DNA of 5,661 bases from Mesoaciditogaceae bacterium (GTDB lineage: Bacteria; Thermotogota; Thermotogae; Mesoaciditogales; Mesoaciditogaceae), in assembly GCA_015486145.1 (NCBI GenBank), contig WFSH01000012.1, forward strand, positions 1 to 5,661. Direction: 5' to 3'. Below, piece after piece: positions 5,018-5,661 of this stretch. Each line of letters begins with the position of its first letter. The stretch's first letter is position 1. The translations under genes and the position numbers were made by a program. Under the pieces are notes generated by a model that saw only the letters and a program-made list of their open reading frames with translations, did no database searches and was not told the DNA's origin.

Positions 5018-5661
5018 AAACTTACCTCCACGCCATAAGAATATTGAGGACTACTCCCATAAAACTTCATACTCATCCACCCTTGAACGTATGAGGAAAA
5101 GAAACGAAAATCCATATTCAGCGTTGTTAACACATCATACGCACCTTCAGAGTCCATGTACGCCGATCCATCCAAAGAGAACTGCACAAGATTGAACCCA
5201 AAAGGTTTTGAACTCAATCGAACATCAGCCGAATACAGCTTATTTTTCAATCCGACTCCCATTCCTATTATTCCTATAGGACTGAAATACTGCATGAGCA
5301 AACTCGTCGTTGGCGTGGCGCCCAAGCTTACGCCAGCATTTATCAAAAATGTGTTTGCGATCAGCCCAGCTCCAACAACCGGGGTAGAATTTTCAGAATT
5401 GTAGAAGATGTAAGGTGAAAATTTTTCCATGTTGTATTTCAAAGTTATATTTGGCTCGAATTTAGTTGGAGAAGACATGACGTATCTTCCACCCACAATG
5501 ACACCAAACTTACCAAGAGAAACCGGAACTTCAGCAAATAACGAAACGGTTGAACTCGATGACACTTCTGTCCCAAAAGAAATACCGCTTAAGGTGTGCA
5601 CATCCCCTTTTACATTGCCTTCCTTCATCGATATCAACGTGGAAAAAGGACCCATGTTGAA
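5014..5661 (-). CDS. Beta-barrel outer-membrane protein, C-terminal part (5' end outside window)
   Basis: At least 215 residues of a protein rich in alternating hydrophobic and polar residues with Gly/Ser/Asn turns, as in transmembrane beta-strands. The C-terminus QYSYGVEVSF has a final Phe with hydrophobic or aromatic residues at every second position before it (Y, Y, V, V, F), which is the classic beta-signal recognised by the BAM assembly machinery. This indicates an outer-membrane barrel. The frame stays open to the window edge (Phe-Asn precede the Met at 5655) and no signal peptide is seen at that Met, so the true start lies beyond base 5661. I do not recognise a specific family; a porin-like or lineage-specific envelope protein is likely. 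It is the first visible gene of the operon and overlaps the next start by four bases. Confidence 0.8.
   Translation of the reverse strand, partial: FNMGPFSTLISMKEGNVKGDVHTLSGISFGTEVSSSSTVSLFAEVPVSLGKFGVIVGGRYVMSSPTKFEPNITLKYNMEKFSPYIFYNSENSTPVVGAGLIANTFLINAGVSLGATPTTSLLMQYFSPIGIIGMGVGLKNKLYSADVRLSSKPFGFNLVQFSLDGSAYMDSEGAYDVLTTLNMDFRFFSSYVQGWMSMKFYGSSPQYSYGVEVSF
5024..5029 (-). promoter_or_regulatory. Strong ribosome binding site deciding the DUF4911-like TTG start
   Basis: GGAGGT on the minus strand, six bases before TTG 5017, within the last codons of the barrel gene. It is the best Shine-Dalgarno match in the window and is what makes the TTG start credible. Confidence 0.8.

Noticed and set aside
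5653..5655. ATG at 5655 as the true start of the barrel gene
   Set aside because: The frame remains open to the window edge, and no signal peptide follows this Met, as would be required for an outer-membrane protein.

Overview
The window looks like an ordinary chromosomal stretch of a double-membraned (diderm) bacterium of moderate to low GC. I suspect a Thermotogota-like lineage. The clues are the outer-membrane barrel gene, a small protein resembling DUF4911, a YqeG-type HAD phosphatase, a solitary BioY and tight gene packing with GTG/TTG starts. This assignment is inference: no rRNA or other decisive marker is present. There are no mobile elements, CRISPR arrays or long repeats, and no gap between genes exceeds about 100 bases.

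Left part, plus strand (1-1322): the C-terminal end of ATP sulfurylase (sat), then bioY (biotin-uptake S component of an ECF transporter), then a small FmdB-type zinc-ribbon protein behind its own extended -10 promoter, then a tRNA-Pro with anticodon GGG and an encoded CCA end. A perfect hairpin with A- and T-tracts on its two sides (1322-1355) follows the tRNA with no gap.

Right part, minus strand (5661 down to 1354): five tightly linked genes read toward the same hairpin. They are the 3' part of a beta-barrel outer-membrane protein, a DUF4911-like 80-residue protein, a 357-residue protein made of two fused YqeG-type HAD phosphatase domains, a soluble GAF-PAS histidine kinase, and an HDOD/HD-domain signalling protein. 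Junctions are a 4-base overlap (TTGA), a 26-base overlap, a 20-base gap and an 8-base overlap, so this is almost certainly one operon with translational coupling. Its promoter lies outside the window. No response regulator gene is seen; the HDOD protein occupies the place where one might be expected.

The most noteworthy items are the double-headed YqeG protein with both active sites apparently intact, the HDOD protein that keeps a full set of HD metal-ligand candidates next to a cytosolic kinase, and the shared bidirectional terminator that serves the tRNA and the facing operon. I see no clear evidence of a wholly new system. The operon joining envelope, phosphatase and signalling genes is the best candidate for follow-up.
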